NCBI RefSeq assembly: GCF_027947535.2
Contig: NZ_JAAGKO020000033.1
Span: 1 to 64,000, forward strand
Direction of reading: 5' to 3'
Length of the DNA: 64,000 nt
Source: Streptantibioticus silvisoli
GTDB lineage: Bacteria; Actinomycetota; Actinomycetes; Streptomycetales; Streptomycetaceae
Shown here: one piece after another, positions 27,219-35,335 of the stretch
Position numbering within the stretch: position 1 is the stretch's first letter
How the letters are laid out: every line of letters starts with the position of its first letter
Notes under the pieces: generated by a model
What the model was told of the DNA's origin: nothing
Seen by the model: the letters and a program-made list of their open reading frames with translations, nothing else
The model's database searches: none
Position numbers and translations under genes: made by a program

Positions 27219-28373
27219 ATGAGCAGCAACGATGTACTCGGCCGCGGTACCGGCGGCGACCTCCGCCTGGCGGGCCTGACCAAGCGTTTCGGTTCGTTCA
27301 CGGCCGTGGACCATCTTGACCTCACCATTCCCCAGGGCTCCTTCTTCGCTCTGCTCGGCGCCTCCGGCTGCGGGAAGACCACCACACTGCGGATGGTCTC
27401 CGGCCTGGAGGCGCCCTCCGAGGGCCGGATATTCCTCGGCGACGACGACGTGACCGAACGCAAGCCCCACCGGCGCCCGGTCAACACCGTCTTCCAGAAC
27501 TACGCGCTCTTCCCGCACCTGGACGTCTACGAGAACGTCGCGTTCGGCCTGCGCCGCCGCGGGATCAAGGACGTCAAGCAGCAGGTCGCCGACATGCTGG
27601 ACCTGGTCGAGCTCGGCCACCTGGCCCGGCGCAGGCCCAGCCAGCTGTCCGGCGGCCAGCAGCAGCGCATCGCGCTGGCGCGCGCCTTGATCAACCAGCC
27701 GCAGGTGCTGCTGCTCGACGAACCGCTCGGCGCCCTCGACCTGAAGCTGCGCCGCCAGATGCAGATCGAGCTCAAGCGCATCCAGACCGAGGTCGGCCTG
27801 ACCTTCGTACACGTCACCCACGACCAGGAGGAGGCCATGACCATGGCCGACACCATCGCGGTGATGAACTCCGGCCGCATCGAGCAGATGGGCTCGCCCG
27901 CCGACCTGTACGAGAACCCCGGCACCACCTTCGTGGCCAACTTCCTCGGCCAGTCCAACCTGATACCCGGCACCGTCGAGGGCGTCCGCGGCGACGTCGT
28001 CACGGTCACCGCCCACGGCCAGCGGCTCACCCTGCCCGCCGACCGCTGCCGCACCGACACCGGCGCGGTCATCCTCGGCGTCCGGCCGGAGAAGGTCCGG
28101 CTCGCCCCGGCCGGCAGCGCGCTGCCGCCCGGCGTCAACGCGCTGGCCGGCGGCGTCGTCTCGGACGCCTCGTTCATCGGCGTGTCCACCCAGTACCTGG
28201 TGCGGCTGCCGTCCGGCGAGGAACTGGCGGTCTTCGAGCAGAACACCGGCTGCGAGATCCAGCGCCCGGGCACCGAGGTCGTCGTGCACTGGGACCCCTC
28301 GCAGAGCTTCGGCCTGGACGGCTCCCAGGACATCGAGGCCGGCGCCGACCTGGACGAGGAGAGTGCCGCGTGA
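27219..28373 (+). CDS. potA: spermidine/putrescine ABC transporter ATP-binding protein
   Basis: ATPase of the polyamine importer, 384 residues: Walker A GASGCGKTTT (about residue 45), Q-loop TVFQNYALFPHLDVYENVAFGL, signature LSGGQQQRIALARAL, Walker B VLLLDEPLGALD and switch THDQEEAMTMAD. The C-terminal TOBE domain (about 290-370) is typical of PotA/MalK regulation. A strong purine-rich ribosome-binding site precedes ATG 27219. The stop overlaps the potB start (GTGA). Confidence 0.96.
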   Translation: MSSNDVLGRGTGGDLRLAGLTKRFGSFTAVDHLDLTIPQGSFFALLGASGCGKTTTLRMVSGLEAPSEGRIFLGDDDVTERKPHRRPVNTVFQNYALFPHLDVYENVAFGLRRRGIKDVKQQVADMLDLVELGHLARRRPSQLSGGQQQRIALARALINQPQVLLLDEPLGALDLKLRRQMQIELKRIQTEVGLTFVHVTHDQEEAMTMADTIAVMNSGRIEQMGSPADLYENPGTTFVANFLGQSNLIPGTVEGVRGDVVTVTAHGQRLTLPADRCRTDTGAVILGVRPEKVRLAPAGSALPPGVNALAGGVVSDASFIGVSTQYLVRLPSGEELAVFEQNTGCEIQRPGTEVVVHWDPSQSFGLDGSQDIEAGADLDEESAA

Positions 28374-29302
28374 GCGTGAGCCTCCAGGCGCCGCCCGCCA
28401 AGTCACCGGTGCCGCAGCCGCCGCCCGCCGCCCGCCGGGCCGGCCTGCTGACCCCGTGGATCCTGCTGCTGCCCGGCCTGCTGTGGCTGGTCGTCTTCTT
28501 CCTGGTGCCCATCCTCACCTCGGTCGGCGCCTCGGTGCAGACCGGCAACGCCGACCAGGGCTACCGGCTGACCTGGGACTGGGGCAACTACGGCCACGGC
28601 CTGAGCGACTACCTGCCGCAGTACGGCCACTCGCTGCTGTACTCCGTGCTGTGCACCGTCTTCTGCCTGCTGCTGGGCTACCCGGTGGCCTACTGCATCG
28701 CCTTCCGGGGCGGCCGGTTCAAAAGCCTGCTGATGGCCCTGGTGGTGGTGCCGTCCTTCACCAGCTTCCTGATCCGCACCATCGCCTGGAAGACGATCCT
28801 GTCCGACAACGGCCCGATCGTCTCCGTCCTCAACGACCTGCACGTGCTCAACGCCACCACCGCGATGGGCTGGACCGTCGGCAACCACGTACTGGCCAGC
28901 CCGGCCGCGGTCGTCTTCGGCATGGTCTACAACTTCCTGCCGTTCATGATCCTGCCGCTGTACACCTCGCTGGAGAAGATCGACCCGCGGCTGCACGAGG
29001 CCGGCAGCGACCTGTACTGCGACACCTTCGCCACCTGGCGGCGCGTCACGCTGCCGCTGTCGATGCCCGGCGTGGTCGGCGGCACCCTGCTCACCTTCAT
29101 CCCGGCGGTCGGCGACTACATCAACGCCCAGCTGCTCGGCAACCCCAACACCGGCGTCGTGGGCCAGAAGATCGAGGACCTGTTCCTGCGGCAGACCGAC
29201 GGCTACCCGGTCGGCTCGGCGATCTCGGTGGTGCTCATGGCCGGCACCCTCATCCTGGTGCTGCTCTACATCCGCAAGGCGGGCACGGAGGACCTGATCT
29301 GA
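28370..29302 (+). CDS. potB: spermidine/putrescine ABC transporter permease PotB
   Basis: Inner-membrane permease of 310 residues with about six transmembrane helices. The EAA coupling loop near residue 205 reads HEAGSDLYCDTFATWRRVTLPLSMPGV. The N-terminal SLQAPPAKSPVPQPPP tail is cytoplasmic. The GTG start lies within the potA stop, and its TGA overlaps the potC ATG (ATGA). Confidence 0.95.
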   Translation: MSVSLQAPPAKSPVPQPPPAARRAGLLTPWILLLPGLLWLVVFFLVPILTSVGASVQTGNADQGYRLTWDWGNYGHGLSDYLPQYGHSLLYSVLCTVFCLLLGYPVAYCIAFRGGRFKSLLMALVVVPSFTSFLIRTIAWKTILSDNGPIVSVLNDLHVLNATTAMGWTVGNHVLASPAAVVFGMVYNFLPFMILPLYTSLEKIDPRLHEAGSDLYCDTFATWRRVTLPLSMPGVVGGTLLTFIPAVGDYINAQLLGNPNTGVVGQKIEDLFLRQTDGYPVGSAISVVLMAGTLILVLLYIRKAGTEDLI

Positions 29303-30177
29303 TGACCACCACCACCGCGCCCCCCGCCGCGTCCACGCCGTCCGGCGCCGCGGACCCCGGCCGCCCCTACCGCCGCTCCCCGCTGACCTGGATCCGCGAG
29401 CACCTGCTGGCCGCGATCACCGTCGTGGTCTTCGTCTTCATGCTCGCGCCGAACGCCGTCATCCTGTGGATGTCGTTCAACCAGCCGATCGGCAAGTTCG
29501 ACTACGACTGGAACCGGTTCTCCCTCAGCGCGTGGAAGAACCCCTGCGCCACCAACGAGATGTGCCACAGCCTCGGGCTGTCGGTGGAGATCGGCCTGAT
29601 CGCCACCCTGGTCTCCACCGCGCTCGGCACCATGATCGCCTTCGCGATGGTCCGGCACCGGTTCAAGGCCCGCTCCGGCATCAACTCGCTGCTCTTCCTG
29701 CCGATGGCCGCGCCCGAGGTGGTCATGGGCGCCACCTTGACCGCGCTGTTCTTCAACACCATCGGCCCCGGCTCGCTGGGCTTTTGGACCATCACCATCG
29801 CCCACATCGTCTTCTGCCTCAGCTACGTGGTGGTCACTGTCAAGTCCCGGCTGGCCGGCATGGACCCCACCCTGGAACGCGCCGCGCAGGACCTGTACGC
29901 CACGCCGTTGCAGACGTTCATGAAGGTCACGCTGCCCCTGGTCGCCCCCGGCATCGGCGCCGCGGCCCTGCTGGCCTTCGCCCTGTCGGTGGACGACTAC
30001 ATCATCACCGCGTTCACCGCCGGCAACATGGAGACCTTCCCGATGTACATCTGGGGTTCGGTGCAGCGCGCCTATCCCGCCCAGATCGATGTCATCGGTT
30101 CACTGATGCTGATCTGCACGATGGCGATCATCGCCCTGTCGCAGATCCTCGGCCGCGCGCGGAACGCCCGCCGCTGA
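29302..30177 (+). CDS. potC: spermidine/putrescine ABC transporter permease PotC
   Basis: Second permease of the importer, 291 residues, six transmembrane helices. The EAA loop reads ERAAQDLYATPLQTFMKVTLPLVAPGI (about residue 193), followed by ALLAFALSVDDYIITAFTAG, a PotC hallmark. The same frame stays open far upstream inside potB, but ATG 29302 overlaps the potB stop and matches the family N-terminus. It is 81 bp from the amine oxidase gene. Confidence 0.95.
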   Translation: MTTTTAPPAASTPSGAADPGRPYRRSPLTWIREHLLAAITVVVFVFMLAPNAVILWMSFNQPIGKFDYDWNRFSLSAWKNPCATNEMCHSLGLSVEIGLIATLVSTALGTMIAFAMVRHRFKARSGINSLLFLPMAAPEVVMGATLTALFFNTIGPGSLGFWTITIAHIVFCLSYVVVTVKSRLAGMDPTLERAAQDLYATPLQTFMKVTLPLVAPGIGAAALLAFALSVDDYIITAFTAGNMETFPMYIWGSVQRAYPAQIDVIGSLMLICTMAIIALSQILGRARNARR

Positions 30178-30258
30178 CCCCGCCGACCCGCTGAAGGCGG
30201 CGGACGCCCGGAGCCGGCCACCGACATCGGCCGGTCATGAGAAAGGCAGTGATAATGG

Positions 30259-31653
30259 ATGGATCCCGCACGCGCACTCGCTGACGCGACGCCGGAAGCG
30301 CTGTGGCTGGAGGACCCCGGCCGGCCCGCCGCGGCCGCCGCGCTGGTCGGGGACGAGTCCTGCGACCTGCTGGTGGTCGGCGGCGGCTATTCCGGACTGT
30401 GGACCGCGCTCATCGCCAAGGAACGCGACCCGTCCCGCGACGTCGTCCTGGTCGAGGGCAAGCGCGTCGGCTGGGCGGCCAGCGGCCGCAACGGCGGTTT
30501 CTGCGCCGCCTCCATCACCCACGGCCTGGGCAACGGGATCGACCGCTGGCCGGACGAGCTGGCCCGGCTGGAGGAGCTGGGCGCCCGCAACCTCGACGAG
30601 ATCGAGGCGGCGGTCGCCCGCTACGGCATCGACTGCGACTTCGAACGCACCGGTGAGATCGACATCGCCACCGAGCCGTACCAGGTCGACGACCTGCGCG
30701 AACTGGCCGGCGAGGCGTCCCGGTACGGGGTCGAACTCGACTTCCTCGACCGCGACGCGATGCGCGCCGAGGTCGACTCCCCGACCTTCCTGGCCGGCCT
30801 GTGGGACCACGACGGTGTCGCCATGCTGCACCCGGCCAAACTCGCCTGGGGCCTGGCCCGCGCCTGCGCGTCGCTGGGCGTGCGGATCTACGAGAACACC
30901 CGGGCCCTGCGGCTGGCGCCCAACGGCGCCGGCATGGCGGTGCGCACCGACTACGGCCGGGTCTTCGCCCGGCACGTCGCGCTCGGCTCCGGCGTCTTCC
31001 CGTCCCTGGTCAAACGGGTACGGCCCTACGTGGTGCCGGTCTACGACTACGCGCTGGCCACCGAACCGCTCACCGCCGACCAGCTCGACTCCGTCGGCTG
31101 GCGCAACCGGGCCGGCCTGGGCGACAGCGCCAACCAGTTCCACTACTTCCGGCTCACCGCCGACAACCGGGTGCTGTGGGGCGGGTACGACGCCATCTAC
31201 CCGTTCGGCGGCCGGGTCGCCGCCGAACACGACCGCAGACCGCAGACCTACCGGCTGCTGGCCGAGCAGTTCTTCCACTGCTTCCCCCAGCTGGAAGGCG
31301 TCCGCTTCAGCCACGCCTGGGGCGGCGCGATCGACACCTGCTCGCGCTTCTCCGCCTTCTACGGCACCGCGCACCGCGGCCGGGTCGGCTACGCGGCCGG
31401 CTTCACCGGCCTGGGGGTCGGCGCCACCCGGTTCGGCGCCGAGGTGGTGCTCGACCTGCTGTCGGGGGAGCGCACCGAGCGCACCGAGCTGGAGATGGTC
31501 CGCAGCAAGCCGCTGCCGTTCCCGCCGGAACCGCTCGCCTGGGCCGGCATCGAACTGACCCGCCGTTCGCTGGCCCGCGCCGACCGCAACGCCGGCCGCC
31601 GCAACCTGTGGCTGAAGACCATGGACCGGCTGGGCCTGGGTTTCGACAGCTGA
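30259..31653 (+). CDS. FAD-dependent amine oxidoreductase (DAO family), gamma-glutamylputrescine oxidase-like
   Basis: 464 residues. The N-terminal Rossmann motif DLLVVGGGYSGLWTALIA (about 35-52) and the GRNGGFCAASITHG segment are typical of PuuB-like oxidases. C-terminal GRVGYAAGFTGLGVGATRFGAE closes the FAD site. It likely oxidises an imported polyamine or its gamma-glutamyl derivative to an aldehyde, which the operon's first gene would oxidise further. No gamma-glutamylpolyamine synthetase is in the window, so the exact substrate is open. ATG 30259 is chosen; a nearby ATG at 30255 is in another frame. Last gene of the operon. Confidence 0.87.
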   Translation: MDPARALADATPEALWLEDPGRPAAAAALVGDESCDLLVVGGGYSGLWTALIAKERDPSRDVVLVEGKRVGWAASGRNGGFCAASITHGLGNGIDRWPDELARLEELGARNLDEIEAAVARYGIDCDFERTGEIDIATEPYQVDDLRELAGEASRYGVELDFLDRDAMRAEVDSPTFLAGLWDHDGVAMLHPAKLAWGLARACASLGVRIYENTRALRLAPNGAGMAVRTDYGRVFARHVALGSGVFPSLVKRVRPYVVPVYDYALATEPLTADQLDSVGWRNRAGLGDSANQFHYFRLTADNRVLWGGYDAIYPFGGRVAAEHDRRPQTYRLLAEQFFHCFPQLEGVRFSHAWGGAIDTCSRFSAFYGTAHRGRVGYAAGFTGLGVGATRFGAEVVLDLLSGERTERTELEMVRSKPLPFPPEPLAWAGIELTRRSLARADRNAGRRNLWLKTMDRLGLGFDS

Positions 31654-31657
31654 CGCG

Positions 31658-31897
31658 GGGTCGTCGGGCCGCCGGGTCGTCGCTCCGCCGTGTCGTCGCT
31701 CCGCTGTGGGGGAACGTTTCTCCATGGCGGGGCGGCGGTGCTGGCGGCCGGGCGGCGGAAGGCGGCCGGTCGCGGTGGTTGCGTACCGAGGCGTGGCCGA
31801 CGGCCGGTGCGGTTACCCGGGCCGGCGGAGGGTGCGGTGGTTGCGTCCCCAGGGGGGTGGCCGGCCGGTGTAGCGACCCGTGCCGGCGGAGGGTCGG
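31658..31897 (+). repeat. 16-bp triplicate and a 62-bp imperfect duplication after the oxidase gene
   Basis: GTCGTCG-type units recur at 31661, 31677 and 31693 (16 bp apart). Then GCGGTGGTTGCGT recurs at 31772 and 31834, and CCGGCGGAGGGT follows in each copy, a duplication of about 62 bp. The rest of the 442-bp spacer holds a lone TTGACA near 31950 without a matching -10 box, and no gene. Confidence 0.55.
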
Positions 31898-32095
31898 GCT
31901 TCCCCCAGGGGCGGTCCGGCGCGGCCGGTTTCGCGGCGGTGACGCGGGCGTTGACACGTTGTTTCGGCGTGCCGGAGCGCCCGCGTCCGGATGTGACGGG
32001 GATCACGCGTGGCGGCGCGTCATGCCCGGGCCGCCGACCGCTCTCCCTTCCGCGTGGCGCACGGCCGCGCGGGGTCGGGGACGGAAGGGGACGCG

Positions 32096-32548
32096 ATGCG
32101 CAACTCAGCGGCCGGGGACGCGGTCGCCTGGCTGGCGTCCGCCGCACCGGACCCCGCCGACTGCCGCCGGCGGTGGGAGCGCCATCCGCTGGGGGTGGCC
32201 CTGCTGCCGGCCGGCCGCACGTGGGACGTCCTGGTGGTGACTGGCCCGCTCGGCCCGCCGGCGCTGCGGGTGCTGACCCGGTTCACCGACGCGCCGGGAC
32301 CCGTCCTCGGCGACCCGGCCGGCACTCGCACCGGGTTCTTCGTCCCGCCCGGCACCGCTGCCCGCTGGCTCGGCACCCGCATCCGCGGTGCAGGCCCGGG
32401 CAGCTGGGTCGCCGTGCCGCACCCCGGCCGGGCCACCGGCGGCGTGCGGTGGCTGGTCCCGCCGGACGGCTCCGGGCGGCTGAACGACCCCGGGCTGCTG
32501 GAACTGGCCCTGCACGAGGCCGCCGGCCAGCTCGCCGACCGGGGGTGA
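32096..32548 (+). CDS. PrimPol-like small protein (annotated as bifunctional DNA primase/polymerase in relatives)
   Basis: 150 residues: AVAWLASAAPDPADCRRRWERHP, PAGRTWDVLVV, FFVPPGTAARWLGTRI, VPHPGRATGGVRWLVPPDGSGRLNDPGLLELALHEAA. The arrangement recalls the streptomycete family named after the archaeo-eukaryotic primase N-terminal domain. However, the metal-binding DxD and helicase partners of true PrimPols are not visible, so enzymatic activity is doubtful. ATG 32096 follows GGAAGGGG. It lies between the polyamine operon and mmsA; the relation to either is unclear. Confidence 0.6.
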   Translation: MRNSAAGDAVAWLASAAPDPADCRRRWERHPLGVALLPAGRTWDVLVVTGPLGPPALRVLTRFTDAPGPVLGDPAGTRTGFFVPPGTAARWLGTRIRGAGPGSWVAVPHPGRATGGVRWLVPPDGSGRLNDPGLLELALHEAAGQLADRG

Positions 32549-32633
32549 GGGTCGGCGGTGACAGCTGATGGTGAGGGCTGAGAGGTGACGGCCGGTGGTG
32601 AGGTCCGGCCCGGAGGCCGATGAGCGGCATCCG

Positions 32634-32672
32634 TGACGACGGCCGATGACGACGGCCGATGACGGCGGCCGA
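32634..32672 (+). repeat. 13-bp tandem repeat, three copies
   Basis: TGACGACGGCCGA recurs at 32634 and 32647 and as TGACGGCGGCCGA at 32660. The surrounding 299-bp spacer to mmsA shows no gene. Confidence 0.6.
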
Positions 32673-32847
32673 GGGTGACGGCGCCCCGGCGGCGACACCG
32701 TGGCCGACGGTCTGTAAAGGCCGACCGCGTGACGCCGACACGTTGATGCTTGTTACCCCCGGTGGCCGCTGACGACACTGGAGCCACAGGCTCCCCGGTC
32801 CCACCCCGCCCCCCGGCGCTCACCCCGGGTCAACAGGAAGGTCTGCC

Positions 32848-34353
32848 GTGACCACCAAGCGCATCACCCACTGGATCGCCGGCCAGGAATGGACCGGTAC
32901 CGCCGAACGGCGCGGCGACATCCACGACCCGGCCACCGGCCGGGTCAGCGGGTACGTCGACTTCGCGTCCATCGCCGAGGTCGACCAGGCGGTCGGTGCC
33001 GCCGCCCGGGCCTTCCGCGACTGGCGCGAGGCCTCGGTGGCCCGCCGCACCACCGTGCTGTTCGCCTTCCGCGAGCTGCTCAACGCCCGCAAGGACGAAC
33101 TCGCCGCCCTCATCGTCACCGAGCACGGCAAGGTGCACTCCGACGCCCTCGGCGAGGTCGCCCGCGGCCTGGAGGTCGTCGAGTACGCCTGCGGCATCCC
33201 GCAGCTGGTCAAGGGCGGCTTCACCGAACAGGCCTCCACCGGCGTCGACGTGTACTCCATCCGCCAGCCGCTCGGCCCGGTCGCCGTCATCTCGCCGTTC
33301 AACTTCCCCGCCATGGTCCCGATGTGGTTCTTCCCCATCGCCATCGCGGCCGGCAACACCGTCGTCGTCAAGCCCTCCGAGAAGGACCCCTCCGCCGCCA
33401 ACTACCTGGCCGGCCTGTGGAAGGAGGCCGGACTGCCCGACGGCGTCTTCAACGTCGTGCACGGTGACAAGGTGGCCGTCGACCGCCTGCTGGAACACCC
33501 CGACATCAAGTCGGTCAGCTTCGTCGGCTCCACCCCGATCGCCCGCTACGTCTACGAGACCGGCACCCGCAACGGCAAGCGGGTCCAGGCCCTGGGCGGC
33601 GCCAAGAACCACATGCTCGTGCTGCCCGACGCCGACCTCGACCTGGCCGCCGACGCCGCCGTCAACGCCGGATTCGGCGCGGCCGGCGAACGCTGCATGG
33701 CCGTCTCCGTCCTGGTCGCCGTCGACCCCATCGGCGACGAGCTCGTCGAGAAGATCAAGCAGCGCATGGCCCGCCTCACCGTCGGCCCCGGCTGCGCCCC
33801 CGAGTCCGAGATGGGCCCGCTGGTCACCGGCGTGCACCGCGACAAGGTCACCTCCTACCTCGACTCCGGCGTCACCGACGGCGCCACCCTCGCCGTCGAC
33901 GGCCGCAAGCACCCCGTCACCGGCGACGACACCGCCGACGGCTTCTGGCTCGGCCCCACCCTCTTCGACGACGTCAAGCCCGGCATGTCGGTCTACAACG
34001 ACGAGATCTTCGGCCCGGTGCTGTCCGTCGTCCGGGTCGCCTCCTACGAGGAGGGCGTCGAACTGATCAACGCCAACCCGTACGGCAACGGCACCGCGCT
34101 GTTCACCAACGACGGCGGCGCCGCCCGCCGCTTCCAGCGCGAGATCGAGGTCGGCATGGTCGGCATCAACGTGCCGATCCCGGTGCCCGTCGCCTACTAC
34201 TCCTTCGGCGGCTGGAAGGCCTCGCTCTTCGGCGACAGCCACGCCTACGGCCCGGACGGCGTCCACTTCTTCACCCGCGGCAAGGCCGTCACCCAGCGGT
34301 GGCTGGACCCCAGCCACGGCGGCATCAACCTCGGCTTCCCCACCAACGCGTGA
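32848..34353 (+). CDS. mmsA: CoA-acylating methylmalonate-semialdehyde dehydrogenase
   Basis: Converts methylmalonate or malonate semialdehyde to propionyl- or acetyl-CoA in valine, beta-alanine and inositol breakdown; 501 residues. MmsA hallmarks: SPFNFPAMVPMWFFPIAIAAGN, FVGSTPIARYVYETG, LGGAKNHMLVLPDADLD (the Glu of ordinary ALDHs is replaced by Asn in this CoA-acylating clade), Cys in GAAGERCMAVS (about 285) and the C-terminal SFGGWKASLFGDSHAYG. In this polyamine region it could take malonate semialdehyde formed from spermidine-derived beta-alanine. GTG 32848 follows AGGAAGG. The 3' end overlaps the convergent PAP2 gene by 29 bp. Confidence 0.94.
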   Translation: MTTKRITHWIAGQEWTGTAERRGDIHDPATGRVSGYVDFASIAEVDQAVGAAARAFRDWREASVARRTTVLFAFRELLNARKDELAALIVTEHGKVHSDALGEVARGLEVVEYACGIPQLVKGGFTEQASTGVDVYSIRQPLGPVAVISPFNFPAMVPMWFFPIAIAAGNTVVVKPSEKDPSAANYLAGLWKEAGLPDGVFNVVHGDKVAVDRLLEHPDIKSVSFVGSTPIARYVYETGTRNGKRVQALGGAKNHMLVLPDADLDLAADAAVNAGFGAAGERCMAVSVLVAVDPIGDELVEKIKQRMARLTVGPGCAPESEMGPLVTGVHRDKVTSYLDSGVTDGATLAVDGRKHPVTGDDTADGFWLGPTLFDDVKPGMSVYNDEIFGPVLSVVRVASYEEGVELINANPYGNGTALFTNDGGAARRFQREIEVGMVGINVPIPVPVAYYSFGGWKASLFGDSHAYGPDGVHFFTRGKAVTQRWLDPSHGGINLGFPTNA

Positions 34354-34945
34354 CCCGGTAGCCCACCACCAGCAGCACCCAGCACAGGCACCAGCTCGCG
34401 GCCACGTCCAGCGGCCAGTGGTAGCCGCGCCACACCAGCGCGGCGCCCACCGCGAGGTTCAGCGGCACGGCGGCGGCCACCAGCAGCCGCCGTGCCGCGG
34501 CCCGCCGGCACAGCGGCAGCAGCGCGAGCACCACCAGCCCGGACGCCATCGCCGCGGTCGCCGCGTGACCCGACGGGAAGTACCCCGAGTGCGCCCCGAG
34601 CACCGACGTGCCCGGCGCCGGCCGGCCCACCGCCGCCTTCCCCGCCGACACCACCAGCCCGGTCACCGCCATCAGCCCCGCGTACACCGCCGGCCCGAAC
34701 CACGCGCGGCGCCGCAGCCCCGCGTAACCGAGCGCCACCGCCAGCACCGGCAGCGCCACCACCAGGTCGCTGGCGTCCGCCAGGACCTGCGCGCCGCCGC
34801 GCCACCCCGGCCGGGCCGCCGCCGCCCGCAGCACCGCCGCGTCCAGCCGCACATCCGCCCGCCACCACGCCCCGTGCGCCACCACCTGCCAGGTCAGCAC
34901 CGCCAGCACCACCAGCGCGGCCACCACGGACAGCGCCACCACCAC
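34325..34945 (-). CDS. PAP2 family membrane phosphatase
   Basis: Phosphatidic-acid-phosphatase-2 (lipid phosphate/undecaprenyl-PP phosphatase-like) protein with five to six transmembrane helices. All three family motifs are present: KAAVGRPAPG (KX6RP), SGYFPSGHAATA (PSGH) and WRGYHWPLDVAASW (SRX5HX3D variant). The start is uncertain. GTG 34945 gives 206 residues, beginning directly at the first membrane helix. GTG 35020 would give 231 residues but would place the 15-bp hairpin at 34961-35000 inside the gene. The frame stays open to 35230. The stop lies inside the 3' end of mmsA, a convergent overlap. Confidence 0.8.
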   Translation of the reverse strand: MVVALSVVAALVVLAVLTWQVVAHGAWWRADVRLDAAVLRAAAARPGWRGGAQVLADASDLVVALPVLAVALGYAGLRRRAWFGPAVYAGLMAVTGLVVSAGKAAVGRPAPGTSVLGAHSGYFPSGHAATAAMASGLVVLALLPLCRRAAARRLLVAAAVPLNLAVGAALVWRGYHWPLDVAASWCLCWVLLVVGYRVTRWWGSRG

Positions 34946-34960
34946 GGTCGCCGGGCATGC

Positions 34961-35000
34961 CGAACGCCCCGGAACAGGGGGGAGAGTTCCGGGGCGTTCG
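34961..35000 (-). terminator. 15-bp perfect hairpin between gabT and the PAP2 gene
   Basis: CGAACGCCCCGGAAC (34961-34975) is perfectly complementary to 34986-35000 around a 10-nt G-rich loop. On the minus strand it lies about 335 bp beyond the gabT stop and just before the PAP2 start, so it may end the gabT transcript or form the PAP2 leader. Nothing else gene-like appears in 35001-35335. Confidence 0.55.
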
Positions 35001-35335
35001 TGACGATCGCCGGGCCGCACGTCCCGGGGGGTTTGGGACGAACGTCGGACCGATCGGCGGGAAGCGCCGGGACGCGAGGTCCCGGCATTGTCGCGCGCGA
35101 GGGCACTGCTATATCGGCGATGGGGAGTCGCCGACGGGATGTCGCCCGCAGTCACCCGCGAGCGGGGTGGTTCCTTCATCTGTGACGACACTACGTCACC
35201 GGCGACGGGCCGGGCAGGGGTGTCACCCACCTTCCACAGGACCGCACAGGACCTTCACCGCCGCCCGCACGGCCGTCCCGCCGGCCCCTCCCGGCCCGCC
35301 CGCCATCACGCTCCGTGTCCCTCACAGTCGGCGGA

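Noticed and set aside
28363-30177. A 604-residue version of PotC
   Set aside because: The upstream half is an off-frame reading of potB; ATG 29302 overlaps the potB stop and gives a normal 291-residue PotC.
31930-31980. A TTGACA promoter in front of the PrimPol-like gene
   Set aside because: No TANNNT-like hexamer at 16-19 bp spacing follows; it is probably a chance match.
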